Source: F22 sp963675625
Lineage (GTDB): Bacteria > Bacteroidota > Bacteroidia > Bacteroidales > Bacteroidaceae
Direction: 5' to 3'
NCBI GenBank assembly: GCA_963675625.1
Contig: OY776497.1
Span: 1,426,001-1,490,000 of the forward strand
DNA length: 64,000 nucleotides
Shown here: positions 53,957-62,533 of the stretch, in pieces
Position numbering within the stretch: position 1 is the stretch's first letter
Layout: each line of letters starts with the position of its first letter
Notes under the pieces: generated by a model
Databases searched by the model: none
Told to the model about the DNA's origin: nothing
What the model saw: the letters and a program-made list of their open reading frames with translations, nothing else
Program-made: the position numbers and the translations under genes

Positions 53957-53997
53957 CAAAAAGAGGGTGCATCAAAAGTTACTTTTGACACACCCTC
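53957..53997 (-). terminator. Intrinsic terminator of lgt / small membrane gene
   Basis: Stem GAGGGTG/CACCCTC (53963-53969 with 53991-53997), inner TCAAAAG/CTTTTGA stem and TTA loop; the minus strand continues CTTTTTGC. It lies 47 bp beyond the small membrane-protein gene and isolates the lgt unit from the PUL. Confidence 0.85.
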
Positions 53998-54043
53998 ATA
54001 TTATTATCTAATAAGGCGACTTATTTAATATCTTGTTACGTAA

Positions 54044-54235
54044 TCACCTGTTTTTTTCCTTGGTATATAACCAGTCACGTACTGTATGTCCAACAGTAAT
54101 AAGAAATAAAACGAAACCAAATCCATTGATTAATTTCATCCATTTTTCAGGCAAGATATCAAAAGAAGAATCAAAGTACTGGATTAAGAAACAGATACAA
54201 ATAAGCCACAATAGACTAATTACTTTTTTTGTCAT
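54044..54235 (-). CDS. Small two-helix membrane protein
   Basis: A 63-aa protein I cannot assign. Two hydrophobic segments (about 4-20 KVISLLWLICICFLIQY and 37-52 NGFGFVLFLITVGHTV) suggest a hairpin in the inner membrane. A short soluble loop (FDSSFDILPEKWMKLI) lies between, and a charged tail (RDWLYTKEKNR) follows. It starts 29 bp after the lgt stop and is followed by a terminator, so it is probably the last gene of the lgt transcript. The opposite-strand frame 54033-54317 overlaps both this gene and the end of lgt and looks like a shadow. Confidence 0.6.
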   Translation of the reverse strand: MTKKVISLLWLICICFLIQYFDSSFDILPEKWMKLINGFGFVLFLITVGHTVRDWLYTKEKNR

Positions 54236-54264
54236 ATTTTTTTATCTACACATATATGCAGAGG

Positions 54265-55119
54265 TTACGCTGCTTGTTTTTTCTTGCCTAATCGGAACAT
54301 ACAATACAGTCCGATAAGTATGAACGGAATACTCAATAGTTGGCCCATATTCAAAATATGCAGATTTTGGTCTAGACCTTCTTGATTCTTTTTCAAGAAT
54401 TCGATAAAGAATCGGAACGCAAAGATATAGGTTAAGCAGAAGCCAAACATAAATCCACGGTGTAATTTGTTCTGGTATTTCTTAACGATCCACCACTGGA
54501 TACCAAAGAGTATAAAGTAAGCCAAAGCTTCATATAACTGTGCTGGATGACGATACTCACCAGGATAGCTACGGACAAATTCAAATGCCCATGGCACTTT
54601 AGTGACGTTTCCTACAATCTCTGAGTTCATCAAATTGGCTGTACGGATGAAACCAGCAGTAATGGGTGTAGCTACGGCAATCATGTCGACTACGTCCATG
54701 TAGTGAAGCTTCGTTTTGCGGCAATATAGAGCTAGTGCTATGATCAATCCTAGGGTACCACCGTGACTAGCGAGTCCCGCGTAACCAATCATTTTCCAAG
54801 AATCCCATCCCCAACCTGGAGCTACAAATTTGATCGGTAAGAACATCTCTACAAAATGATGTATGTCGGTCAGGTAATAGTTCGGTTCGTAAAAAAGACA
54901 ATGCCCTAAACGAGCGCCACCGACGATACCTATCATGGCATATAAAAAGAGGGGTTCAAACTTTTCATCCGAAAGACCACGCATTCGGTATTGTTTCTGC
55001 ATCACCCAGTAACTTAGGGCCAATCCAATAACCCAAAGTAAGCCATACCAACGTATGATAAGCGGTCCTAGATGAAAGAGAATGGGATTGGGATCCCAGT
55101 GCACAAATAGTGTTTCCAT
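54265..55119 (-). CDS. lgt: Prolipoprotein diacylglyceryl transferase
   Basis: A 284-aa inner-membrane enzyme that adds diacylglycerol to the lipobox Cys, the first step in maturing lipoproteins such as SusD, GH92 and the CbiK-like protein here. Motifs: IRWYGLLWVIGLALSYWVMQ, GIVGGARLGHCLFYEP (the H/R-rich active region), YAGLASHGGTLGLIIAL (HGG with the catalytic His region), ANLMNSEIVG (signature NxxNxEIxG) and YRHPAQLYEAL. Seven or so hydrophobic helices fit the fold. The start at 55119 lies 46 bp downstream of the ychF stop (55166), so ychF and lgt are both on the minus strand. Confidence 0.96.
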   Translation of the reverse strand: METLFVHWDPNPILFHLGPLIIRWYGLLWVIGLALSYWVMQKQYRMRGLSDEKFEPLFLYAMIGIVGGARLGHCLFYEPNYYLTDIHHFVEMFLPIKFVAPGWGWDSWKMIGYAGLASHGGTLGLIIALALYCRKTKLHYMDVVDMIAVATPITAGFIRTANLMNSEIVGNVTKVPWAFEFVRSYPGEYRHPAQLYEALAYFILFGIQWWIVKKYQNKLHRGFMFGFCLTYIFAFRFFIEFLKKNQEGLDQNLHILNMGQLLSIPFILIGLYCMFRLGKKKQAA

Positions 55120-55165
55120 ATTGCATGTATTAATTATGGGTTGCTACAAGGCACCCCAGTGATTT

Positions 55166-56269
55166 TTACACATTGAAGCGGAAGTGCATGATATCACCGT
55201 CTTCCACAACATATTCTTTACCTTCTACGCTCAGCTTACCAGCTTCTTTGACAGCTGCTTCGCTACCTAGTTCGATAAAGTCTTTGTATTTAATGACTTC
55301 GGCACGAATAAATCCTTTCTCAAAGTCGGTGTGGATAACTGCTGCACATTGTGGCGCTTTCCATCCATCTTCGTATGTCCATGCACGCACTTCTTGTACG
55401 CCACAAGTGAAATAAGTCTTGAGGTTGAGTAGGTGGTAAGCGGCTTTAATCAATCGAGCTACACCAGATTCTTTCAATCCGATTTCTTCCAAGAACATTT
55501 GGCGTTCTTCGTAAGTCTCAAATTCAGCAATTTCACTTTCTGTTTGAGCGGCAACAACAAGGATTTCTGCTCCTTCTTCTTGAGCTACTTCACGTACACG
55601 ATCTACATAAGCATTGCCATTGACTGCACTAGCTTCGTCAACGTTGCAGACATACATCACTGGTTTGCTTGTTAGTAAGTACAATTCTTTGGCTGCATCA
55701 ATCTCTTCTTTCGTGTCAAATTGCACAGCACGAGCCGAATGACCAGCTTCAAGTACTTCTTTATATGCTTTCAGTACTTTATATTGTACTTTCGCGTTTT
55801 GATCACCACCTGTTTGAGCTTGTTTTTCCACTCGTTTGATGCGGTTTTCAATTGTTTCTAAGTCTTTGAGTTGTAGTTCGTAGTCGATAATTTCTTTATC
55901 GCGGATAGGGTCTACACTACCATCAACATGGACTACATTATCGTTGTCAAAACAGCGCAATACGTGTAGAATAGCATCTGTTTCTCGGATATTTGCTAAG
56001 AACTTATTACCTAGGCCCTCGCCTTTGCTGGCTCCTTTGACAAGCCCTGCAATATCTACAATTTCTACCGTAGTGGGAACGATGCGTTGAGGATTGACTT
56101 TTTCTGCAAGTGCGTTTAGGCGTTCGTCTGGTACAGTAATTACACCTACGTTGGGTTCGATAGTACAGAATGGGAAATTTGCAGATTGTGCCTTCGCGTT
56201 GCTTAGGCAGTTAAATAGAGTCGATTTACCTACGTTTGGTAAACCGACAATACCACATTGTAGTGCCAT
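55166..56269 (-). CDS. ychF: Redox-regulated ATPase YchF (Obg-related)
   Basis: A 367-aa Obg-family P-loop protein that binds ATP rather than GTP and associates with ribosomes. Walker A: CGIVGLPNVGKSTLFNCLS (about 5-23); the switch region IVDIAGLVKGASKGEGLGNK; the nucleotide-specificity region PVMYVCNVDEA in place of NKxD; a coiled-coil insertion (about 125-200, LKDLETIENRIKRVEKQAQT); and a TGS domain at the end (IRAEVIKYKDFIELGSEAAV, then GKEYVVEDGDIMHFRFNV). Length matches the family. A TATATTTG promoter box lies 38 bp before the ATG, near the terminator at 56341-56370. Confidence 0.96.
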   Translation of the reverse strand: MALQCGIVGLPNVGKSTLFNCLSNAKAQSANFPFCTIEPNVGVITVPDERLNALAEKVNPQRIVPTTVEIVDIAGLVKGASKGEGLGNKFLANIRETDAILHVLRCFDNDNVVHVDGSVDPIRDKEIIDYELQLKDLETIENRIKRVEKQAQTGGDQNAKVQYKVLKAYKEVLEAGHSARAVQFDTKEEIDAAKELYLLTSKPVMYVCNVDEASAVNGNAYVDRVREVAQEEGAEILVVAAQTESEIAEFETYEERQMFLEEIGLKESGVARLIKAAYHLLNLKTYFTCGVQEVRAWTYEDGWKAPQCAAVIHTDFEKGFIRAEVIKYKDFIELGSEAAVKEAGKLSVEGKEYVVEDGDIMHFRFNV

Positions 56270-56306
56270 TTATTTTTCTTTTTATTGTTTATTTTTCTTC
56301 TGGATG

Positions 56307-56341
56307 CAAATATAGGGAATTCTACTGGGAATGAATACAAA
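56307..56341 (-). promoter_or_regulatory. Promoter of ychF
   Basis: TATATTTG (56314-56307) with TTTG (56341-56338), 23 bp apart on the minus strand: a consensus match with a slightly long spacer. The -33 element touches the hairpin at 56341. Confidence 0.5.
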
Positions 56342-56375
56342 AAGCCGAAGCATTTTGGAGCTCCGGCTTTTTTAG
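56341..56375. terminator. Bidirectional intrinsic terminator between ychF and DUF3836 genes
   Basis: An 11-bp stem with one mismatch (56341-56351 AAAGCCGAAGC with 56360-56370 GCTCCGGCTTT), 8-nt loop, T-run on the plus strand (to TTTTTTAG) and a U-rich reading on the minus strand (TTTTTGTATT). It would end transcripts from either side. Confidence 0.75.
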
Positions 56376-56398
56376 TATGATATACATTTAGTCAACAC

Positions 56399-56425
56399 AA
56401 GTCCCACAGGGGGGCTTTTTTGTCT
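56399..56425 (+). terminator. Plus-strand hairpin with T-run in gene-free gap
   Basis: AAGTCCC (56399-56405) pairs with GGGGCTT (56411-56417; one G-U) over a 5-nt loop and is followed by TTTTGTCTT. It reads as a terminator on the plus strand, but no plus-strand gene ends here. The rest of the 327-bp gap (56270-56596) shows nothing else but the promoter and bidirectional terminator. Confidence 0.5.
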
Positions 56426-56596
56426 TATTCCCTAGACAAGGGAGTTGCTTATCATTTAGCTGTTTGTTCCGCAGAACAATTGAGTGAGAGAGTGTGGGTA
56501 TGAGATGTTTTGAGAGAGAGAGTTCAGACCCTATATAAATGATAACTCAACTATTTATTCAATACTTCTTTTCTTTATTTGTACTAAAGAGATCAA

Positions 56597-56974
56597 TTAC
56601 TGGTCAACAGTTACTGTCATCTCAGGTACAAGTACATATTCTCCAGCTTTAGTATTCCACTTGTGGTAAGTGGTTGTCATTTGCTTACCAGCGTAAGAGT
56701 AGTGTAGGGCGATGGTCTTATTCCAAGTACCATTGTTCCACTTAAGATTTTCTTGAGTTAGGATACGTCCCTCTGCATCGCGAGTGTATGCATACTTCAT
56801 ATAGTTGACCAATTGGCCTTCATTGTTCTTATACACAGTTTCAGAAACGACTTGACCGTTTTCTTCTGTACTGTTGTAAATTAGATTGTCATTGTTACGA
56901 GCGTTTAGCTGTACAAATGCAATGTTTAGTACCATGCATACCATCATTGCGCTTAGGAATTGTGCTACTTTCAT
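56597..56974 (-). CDS. DUF3836-like exported protein
   Basis: A 125-aa protein with a signal peptide (about 1-23, MKVAQFLSAMMVCMVLNIAF then VQLNA). The mature part is polar with repeated short strands: YNSTEENGQVVSETVYKNNE, GQLVNYMKYAYTRDAEGRIL, and TMTTTYHKWNTKAGEYVLVP. The pattern is the DUF3836 family of Bacteroidales, which resembles YD-like repeats (TxxYDxxGR). Function is unknown; it is likely secreted or periplasmic. The gene stands alone, with a good promoter at 57042-57071 and a bidirectional terminator downstream. The 57132-57303 inverted repeat lies upstream. Confidence 0.75.
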   Translation of the reverse strand: MKVAQFLSAMMVCMVLNIAFVQLNARNNDNLIYNSTEENGQVVSETVYKNNEGQLVNYMKYAYTRDAEGRILTQENLKWNNGTWNKTIALHYSYAGKQMTTTYHKWNTKAGEYVLVPEMTVTVDQ

Positions 56975-57041
56975 ACCTTTTAGTTTAAATGGGTTATGTT
57001 TTTAATATATCAATTTGTCAAGTATTACCTTGATTCGGGGG

Positions 57042-57071
57042 CAAATATATATGCTTTTTATTTATCTGCAA
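57042..57071 (-). promoter_or_regulatory. Promoter of DUF3836 gene
   Basis: Minus-strand TTG (57071-57069), 19 bp, TATATTTG (57049-57042). The predicted start near 57036 gives a leader of about 60 nt. Confidence 0.6.
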
Positions 57072-57131
57072 TAGTAAAACCAAGAAAAAGTGACAAAAAG
57101 GTAGGTTGATAACATTATTTAATAAGGTTGT

Positions 57132-57303
57132 TAAGCGTTAAGCTTACATATTGTTCTGATGAGTGTAAGTTTACTGTATAAAAATCTTCCTTTTTATTCA
57201 AAATGGCCATTTTGGTTTAAAATTCTTGTCTCTTTTATATAGGTAAACTTACAAATTGTAAGTTGTTGCTTGAATTTAAGCTTATATCCCTTGTTAACGC
57301 TTA
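57132..57303. repeat. 172-bp nested imperfect inverted repeat
   Basis: Outer arms TAAGCGTTAA (57132-57141) and TTAACGCTTA (57294-57303), both next to TAAGCTTA-like motifs. Inner arms GTAAGTTTAC (57165-57174) and GTAAACTTAC (57243-57252), and a central 16-bp palindrome CAAAATGGCCATTTTG (57199-57214). The arms are not equidistant, so the dyad is imperfect overall. It occupies the middle of a 412-bp gap with no gene between DUF3836 and polA. It could be an inverted-repeat mobile remnant (MITE-like) or a protein-binding region. Confidence 0.7.
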
Positions 57304-57311
57304 GTTTTGCG

Positions 57312-57349
57312 CAAAATAAATTGGCTGAATACCTCTTGTATTCAGCCAA
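57312..57349 (-). terminator. Intrinsic terminator of polA
   Basis: Perfect 12-bp stem (57321-57332 TTGGCTGAATAC with 57338-57349), 5-nt loop; on the minus strand followed by TTTATTTTG. It lies 38 bp after the polA stop. Confidence 0.9.
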
Positions 57350-57386
57350 AATAGTTTATTTATTTCATTTAGGTTACAGATTGATA

Positions 57387-60230
57387 CTAATGAGCTTCTA
57401 ACCAGTTTTTGCCCCAACCACTCTCTGCAATTAATGGCACGCTCAACTCTAGAGCATGTTCCATACACTTTAAGACGATCTTTTCTACCATTTCTTTTTC
57501 TTTGGGGGCTACACTGAAATTCAATTCATCGTGTACCTGGAGAATCATCTTGCTTTCTAGCTTCTTGGCCTCAAATTCTTTGTTGATGGCTATCATTGCC
57601 AACTTAATAATATCTGCTGCAGTTCCTTGTATTGGCGCATTGATGGCATTACGCTCTGCATATCCACGCACTACCGCATTGCGGCTGTTGATGTCTGGTA
57701 AGGTGCGCTTTCTATGTAATAAGGTATATACACATCCTTCTTCACGCGCTTTTTCTTTCATGTTCTCCATGTAGCTTGCTACTTTGGGATATGTTTTGAA
57801 ATATGTGTCTATCAATTCTTTTGCTTCCTTGCGACTTACTTGCATGCGTTCAGACAGACCGAAAGCAGAAATTCCATATATGATGCCGAAATTGGCCGTT
57901 TTTGCTTTACGACGCATATCTTCATCCACAAACATAGGCATGACGTTGTACAATTTACTGGCAGTATCCCTATGGATGTCTAATCCGTCTTGAAATGCTC
58001 TGATGAGATGTTCATCTTGGCTTAGATGAGCCATCAGGCGCAATTCTACTTGACTATAATCGGCCGAGAAGAATATATGTCCAGGATGTGGGATAAATGC
58101 CTTACGCAATTGTTTGCCGTCTGCATCTCTGATGGGGATGTTTTGTAGGTTGGGATTGCTAGAACTTAAACGTCCGGTAGCTGCCACAGCTTGATTAAAA
58201 GAAGTGTGGATGCGGCCAGTTTCTGGATTAATCAAGTCGGGTAGGGCTTCTACATAGGTGCTTAGTAGTTTCTTTAAGCCTCTATAGTCTAAGATCTCCC
58301 CTACTATTTTATGCTTGTCACGCAGTTTTTCGAGGGTTTCCTCACTGGTTACATATTGTCCCGTTTTGGTTTTCTTGGGTTTATCGCTCAGTTTAAGCGT
58401 TTCAAATAATACTTCGCCCACTTGTTTAGGGCTACTAATATTAAATGGAATATCCACATGGCTACAGATACTCTTTTCTATTTCTGCCAATCTTGCCGTA
58501 AGTTCTATAGCTGTTTCGGCAAGAATATCGGTATCTATATACACACCTGTTTGTTCCATATCGGCAAGTACACGAACTAGTGGCATTTCTATGTCATTAA
58601 ATAGTTTTTTCGTGTCCTCATCTTGCTCTATAAGCGGAAGTAAGTGATGGTATAATGCTAGGGTGATATCGGCATCTTCACAAGCGTAATCCACGATGTC
58701 TTCTTGAGGGATATCGCGCATATTCTTTTGTTTTTTTCCTTTAGGGCCTATCAAATCTTCAATAGGTATAGGCTGGTAGTGGAGTAAGCTTTCAGCTAGA
58801 AAGTCCATATTGTGTCTAGCATCTGGTTGTAGGAGATAATGAGCTATCATAGTATCCCACAATGGACCCTCAAATTTTGCTCCATATCGGCTTAAAACAA
58901 TCATGTCGTACTTGATGTTTTGTCCAACTTTGCAAATCTTTTTATTGCTCAATATTGGGGCGAGTAGTGCAACTTGTTTAATGGCTTCATCTTTGTTTTC
59001 GGAAACAGCTATATATACGGCTTCTTTCTCCTGATAGCTCAAACTGATACCCACTAGTGAAGCGCGCATGGGTTCTATATGTGTTGTTTCGGTGTCAATG
59101 CAAAAAACGTCCTGTTTTTTGATTGTCGCTACATATGCACTGATCTCTTTATCTGTCGTAAGCATTTTATAATTGGGCTTGCGACTTTCAATAGTAGCCA
59201 GTGGACCTTCCGCTTTTGTTGGTTCTTCGTTTGTTAATCTAGAGTTGTTTATTGGTGTCTCTATTTTAACGGAGGAGGTATTTGTTTGATAAACAGGATT
59301 GCCAAATAAGTCTAGCTGTATAGGTGCTTGAGGTTGGTTCTCTTCAGTTTGTCTTACTTGACGACGATGCATCATTGTGACAAATTCTAGTTCCTTAAAT
59401 AAAGGTTCTAGTTTGCTTTCATCAGCTTCTTTACGTGCAACTTCTTTTAAATCTAGGCTTACTGGTACATCTGTTTTGATAGTTACAAGCCACTTGCTTT
59501 CTGTGATTTGTGCTTTGTTTTCTTCTATTTTGTGCTTTTGTGCTCCTTTAAGTTGAGCTGTATTATCAAGAAGACTCTCAATACTACCGAATTGTTCAAT
59601 AAGTTTGGTGGCTGTTTTAGGGCCGATACCTGGACATCCAGGAATATTATCTGCGGCATCTCCTTGCAGTCCAAGGATGTCGATGACTTGTTCGGTGCGT
59701 TCCACGCCGAACTTTTCCAACACTTCTGGAATGCCCATGATTTCAGCTGGCTTTCCTCCATTGCTTGGCTTATACATATATATATTGTCACTCACCAGCT
59801 GGGCATAATCTTTATCGGGGGTCATCATATAGGTGGTCAGACCCATTTTTTCTGCTTGTTTGGCGAGTGTACCAATCACATCATCAGCTTCATATCCCGC
59901 TACTTCATAGACTGGAATATTATATGCAGCAAGCAATTCCTTGATATAGGGAACTGCTTTTTTAATGTCTTCTGGTGTAGCATCTCGGTGGGCTTTGTAT
60001 GCTGGATAAGCATCATGACGGAAGGTTGGACCAGCAGGGTCGAAAGCCACGGCAATGTATTCAGGATTGGTTTTGGTAAGGACTTCTTCTAGCGTGTTTG
60101 TAAAACCAAGAATGGCCGACGTGTTGAGTCCTTTTGAGTTGATTCGTGGCGTTCGAATCATGGCATAGTATGCACGAAAGATTAGTGCGTAAGCATCTAG
60201 TAAATAGAGCTTTTTCTTTTGTTCCATCAT
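57387..60230 (-). CDS. polA: DNA polymerase I
   Basis: A 947-aa three-domain repair and Okazaki-fragment enzyme. The 5'-3' exonuclease comes first (LYLLDAYALIFRAYYAMIRT, YEADDVIGTLAKQAE, MMTPDKDYAQLV, LQGDAADNIPGCPGIGPKTA). The 3'-5' exonuclease retains its DxE (FCIDTETTHIEPMRASLVGI) and YACEDADITLALY, so proofreading is probably active. The polymerase domain has ATGRLSSSNPNLQNIPIRDA, FFSADYSQVELRLMAHLSQD (motif A), KTANFGIIYGISAFGLSERM (motif B) and MILQVHDELNFSVAPKE (motif C, HDE). It starts MMEQKKKLYLL and is divergent from the polyprenyl synthase with 86 bp between. Confidence 0.97.
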   Translation of the reverse strand: MMEQKKKLYLLDAYALIFRAYYAMIRTPRINSKGLNTSAILGFTNTLEEVLTKTNPEYIAVAFDPAGPTFRHDAYPAYKAHRDATPEDIKKAVPYIKELLAAYNIPVYEVAGYEADDVIGTLAKQAEKMGLTTYMMTPDKDYAQLVSDNIYMYKPSNGGKPAEIMGIPEVLEKFGVERTEQVIDILGLQGDAADNIPGCPGIGPKTATKLIEQFGSIESLLDNTAQLKGAQKHKIEENKAQITESKWLVTIKTDVPVSLDLKEVARKEADESKLEPLFKELEFVTMMHRRQVRQTEENQPQAPIQLDLFGNPVYQTNTSSVKIETPINNSRLTNEEPTKAEGPLATIESRKPNYKMLTTDKEISAYVATIKKQDVFCIDTETTHIEPMRASLVGISLSYQEKEAVYIAVSENKDEAIKQVALLAPILSNKKICKVGQNIKYDMIVLSRYGAKFEGPLWDTMIAHYLLQPDARHNMDFLAESLLHYQPIPIEDLIGPKGKKQKNMRDIPQEDIVDYACEDADITLALYHHLLPLIEQDEDTKKLFNDIEMPLVRVLADMEQTGVYIDTDILAETAIELTARLAEIEKSICSHVDIPFNISSPKQVGEVLFETLKLSDKPKKTKTGQYVTSEETLEKLRDKHKIVGEILDYRGLKKLLSTYVEALPDLINPETGRIHTSFNQAVAATGRLSSSNPNLQNIPIRDADGKQLRKAFIPHPGHIFFSADYSQVELRLMAHLSQDEHLIRAFQDGLDIHRDTASKLYNVMPMFVDEDMRRKAKTANFGIIYGISAFGLSERMQVSRKEAKELIDTYFKTYPKVASYMENMKEKAREEGCVYTLLHRKRTLPDINSRNAVVRGYAERNAINAPIQGTAADIIKLAMIAINKEFEAKKLESKMILQVHDELNFSVAPKEKEMVEKIVLKCMEHALELSVPLIAESGWGKNWLEAH

Positions 60231-60291
60231 AATTTGAGTTCTTTTAGGGGTAAAAGTACTAAAAACCTCGGTGTTATCTCCAAGAAATTAC

Positions 60292-60299
60292 TACTTTTG
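60292..60299 (+). promoter_or_regulatory. -7 box of polyprenyl synthase promoter
   Basis: TACTTTTG (60292-60299) fits TAnnTTTG; a start near 60306 would place it before the ATG at 60317. It overlaps the in-frame GTG at 60299, which argues against that start. Confidence 0.45.
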
Positions 60300-60316
60300 T
60301 GACAAAATTGTCTTTC

Positions 60317-61306
60317 ATGTCGACTTTAGAAAATATCAAGCAACCCATACTTCAAGAATTGTCTCTTTTCAATGAGACGATGGATGAGGCTTTACAAGCT
60401 GATCTTCCTTTGTTGGATGTCTCTTTGAGATACGTTTCCGAGCAAAAAGGGAAGCAGATGAGGCCAATTTTGATGTTTTTATTGGCTAAGTTGTACGGTC
60501 CGGTTCAACAATCGACCATATACAGTGCTGTGGCAGCTGAGCTGCTGCATACCGCTTCGTTGGTACATGATGACATTGTCGATGAAAGTGAAATGAGAAG
60601 AGGGGTGCAGTCTCTATGTGCCAAAATAGGTAGTCAAGCTGCTGTGCTTGTCGGGGATTATATCCTGTCTACTGCACTTCAGTTTACAAGTCGCACCCAA
60701 TCTATTGAGATTTTTCGATTGATGTCTGATTTGGGCAAACATCTTGCCGCTGGAGAGATCCTTCAACTCAATACGATTTCCTCTACCACTTTTTCTGAAG
60801 AATCTTATTTGGAAGTGATTCGTATGAAAACGGCTGTGCTTTTTAAGTATTGTGCTGAAATGGCTTTGCTGAGTGTGGATGCTCCTGCTGATGATATCGA
60901 ATTGGCACTTAATTTTGTAGAGAAAGTCGGATTGTGTTTTCAGATACGAGATGATATTTTTGATTATCTTCCTGATACGACAGGTTTAGGGAAACCAACA
61001 GGAAATGACATGAGAGAGGGCAAGTTGACTTTGCCTGCTTTGTATGTCTTAAATTCTGTCGACAATAAAGAGATGCATCAAGTGGCACATAAGATCAAGC
61101 AACTTGAAGCGACTGATCAAGAAATTGAAAAATTTACAGCTTGGTGTCTTGACAATGGTGGAGTAGAGTATGCGTATAGTAAGATGGATCAGTATATGAA
61201 TGACATCGCTGCTAGTATTCATGAATTGACCGCATCTTGTTCGGATTCGACTTTGGCGGATGCTTTGTTGGGATATGCCCAAATTGTTGTGAAGCGTCAC
61301 AACTAA
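60317..61306 (+). CDS. Polyprenyl diphosphate synthase (IspA/IspB family)
   Basis: A 329-aa trans-type prenyltransferase that elongates allylic diphosphates with isopentenyl diphosphate, probably for the quinone side chain. First aspartate-rich motif: LVHDDIVDESEMRRG (DDxxD, about 84-98); second: CFQIRDDIFDYLPDT (about 213-227; DDxxD). GKQMRPILMFLLAKLYG supplies the substrate-binding Arg/Lys. The start ATG 60317 (MSTLENIKQPIL) was chosen over an in-frame GTG at 60299, because the promoter -7 box overlaps it. Chain length (FPP vs octaprenyl) is not evident. Divergent from polA; a large terminator follows. Confidence 0.9.
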   Translation: MSTLENIKQPILQELSLFNETMDEALQADLPLLDVSLRYVSEQKGKQMRPILMFLLAKLYGPVQQSTIYSAVAAELLHTASLVHDDIVDESEMRRGVQSLCAKIGSQAAVLVGDYILSTALQFTSRTQSIEIFRLMSDLGKHLAAGEILQLNTISSTTFSEESYLEVIRMKTAVLFKYCAEMALLSVDAPADDIELALNFVEKVGLCFQIRDDIFDYLPDTTGLGKPTGNDMREGKLTLPALYVLNSVDNKEMHQVAHKIKQLEATDQEIEKFTAWCLDNGGVEYAYSKMDQYMNDIAASIHELTASCSDSTLADALLGYAQIVVKRHN

Positions 61307-61535
61307 GTAAAAAATAAGTCCCTTACAATTCATTGTTTCTGTACAAATACTTGATAGCAGTAGAATAATCTCAAAATTCCCTCGTTTTTTACGGATCTAA
61401 TTTGACTATTTGTCTTTTAAAATGGATTTAAATAGCATATTGTAGTGTTTCTGTGTGATTGGAATGTATATATTGTACATTTTGTTTGTAATTTGCCCAT
61501 TTCGTTTTGTATAGAAAATAGCCTCTAAAATATTA

Positions 61536-61575
61536 AATAGGGCTGCAAATCAGATTTGCAGCCCTATTTTCGTCT
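61536..61575 (+). terminator. Strong bidirectional terminator, polyprenyl synthase / deoC
   Basis: Perfect 15-bp stem (61536-61550 AATAGGGCTGCAAAT with 61554-61568), 3-nt loop CAG, then TTCGTC on the plus strand and TAATATTTTA on the minus strand. It lies between two convergent genes in the 332-bp gap 61307-61638, which otherwise holds nothing recognisable. Confidence 0.88.
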
Positions 61576-61638
61576 AGGAACTCTCTTTTGTTGGTTGTTT
61601 TCTATATTTTTGCTCCTAGCTATTTCTTTTGCTTATGC

Positions 61639-62532
61639 TTAAAAGAATTTTGTCTCTTTTCCTACAATATCGCTTAGAAGAAGATTGGCAAGTCGGCTGG
61701 TACCTAAACGGAACAATGTGTTGTCTAACCATTCTTCGCCTAATACTTCTTTTACGATTGAATAGTACATCACAGCATCTTCTACGGTATTGATACCCCC
61801 AGCTGGCTTAAAGCCGATCTTCTGACCTGTTTCTTGGTAATAGGCTTTGATTGCCTGACACATTGTATAAGCTGCTTCATATGTTGCAGCTGGTTGTTGT
61901 TTACCTGTAGATGTTTTGATAAAGTCAGCACCAGAGTACATTGATAGGATAGAGGCTGTCATTATGTTTTTAGCGGTCTTTAATGCACCTGTTTCTAAAA
62001 TGACTTTTAGGTGTGCCTTGCCACATGCTGCTTTTTGTTCTTGAATTTCTTCACACATGTCTTCGTAATTTCCGTCAAGGAATTTACCTACAGATATGAC
62101 AATATCTATTTCGTCTGCACCGTTAGCAACTGCCAATGCAATCTCTGCGACCTTTACTTCAATGAAAGTTTGAGATGAAGGGAATCCTCCAGCTACACAT
62201 GCGATGTTTACTGAATCAACATCTAATGCTGTACGTACTGTATTGGCAAAATTGGGATATACACAGATTGCGCCAACATTCTTTAGGTCTCCATATGTAT
62301 GAGAAAATTCGTTGACTTTTTGAGTGAATTCTATGACTTTACGGTCGTGGTCTTCAGTAGCAAGGGTGGTTAAATCAATGCAGTTAAACAAAAATTTCTT
62401 CACATCTTGTGTCATATTTCCACTCAATTTTTCTGCTTTTATTTGAGCAACAGCATCTGCTACGGCAGTATCTGATAGATTCAAGTCATACTTAGCTAAT
62501 GCAGTATCAATTTTACTCATTTGATTTTCCAT
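61639..62532 (-). CDS. deoC: Deoxyribose-phosphate aldolase
   Basis: A 297-aa TIM-barrel aldolase that splits 2-deoxyribose-5-phosphate to glyceraldehyde-3-phosphate and acetaldehyde. Motifs: VGAICVYPNFANTVRTALDV (the Cys/Asp region), CVAGGFPSSQTFIEVKVAEI, GADEIDIVISVGKFLDGNYE, LKVILETGALKTAKNI, and GADFIKTSTGKQQPAATYEA with the Schiff-base Lys of FIKTS. GFKPAGGINTVEDAVMYYSI fits the second conserved Lys (FKPAGG). It is a bit longer than the E. coli enzyme. It starts 1 bp past the stop of the upstream MazG-like gene, so the dtd-mazG-deoC order is a tight minus-strand operon. Confidence 0.96.
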   Translation of the reverse strand: MENQMSKIDTALAKYDLNLSDTAVADAVAQIKAEKLSGNMTQDVKKFLFNCIDLTTLATEDHDRKVIEFTQKVNEFSHTYGDLKNVGAICVYPNFANTVRTALDVDSVNIACVAGGFPSSQTFIEVKVAEIALAVANGADEIDIVISVGKFLDGNYEDMCEEIQEQKAACGKAHLKVILETGALKTAKNIMTASILSMYSGADFIKTSTGKQQPAATYEAAYTMCQAIKAYYQETGQKIGFKPAGGINTVEDAVMYYSIVKEVLGEEWLDNTLFRLGTSRLANLLLSDIVGKETKFF

Positions 62533-62533
62533 A

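Noticed and set aside
54033..54317. 94-aa plus-strand frame over the lgt end
   Set aside because: Antisense to lgt and the small membrane gene, no domain.
60299..60316. GTG start for the polyprenyl synthase
   Set aside because: It overlaps the -7 box; the ATG at 60317 fits the family N-terminus.
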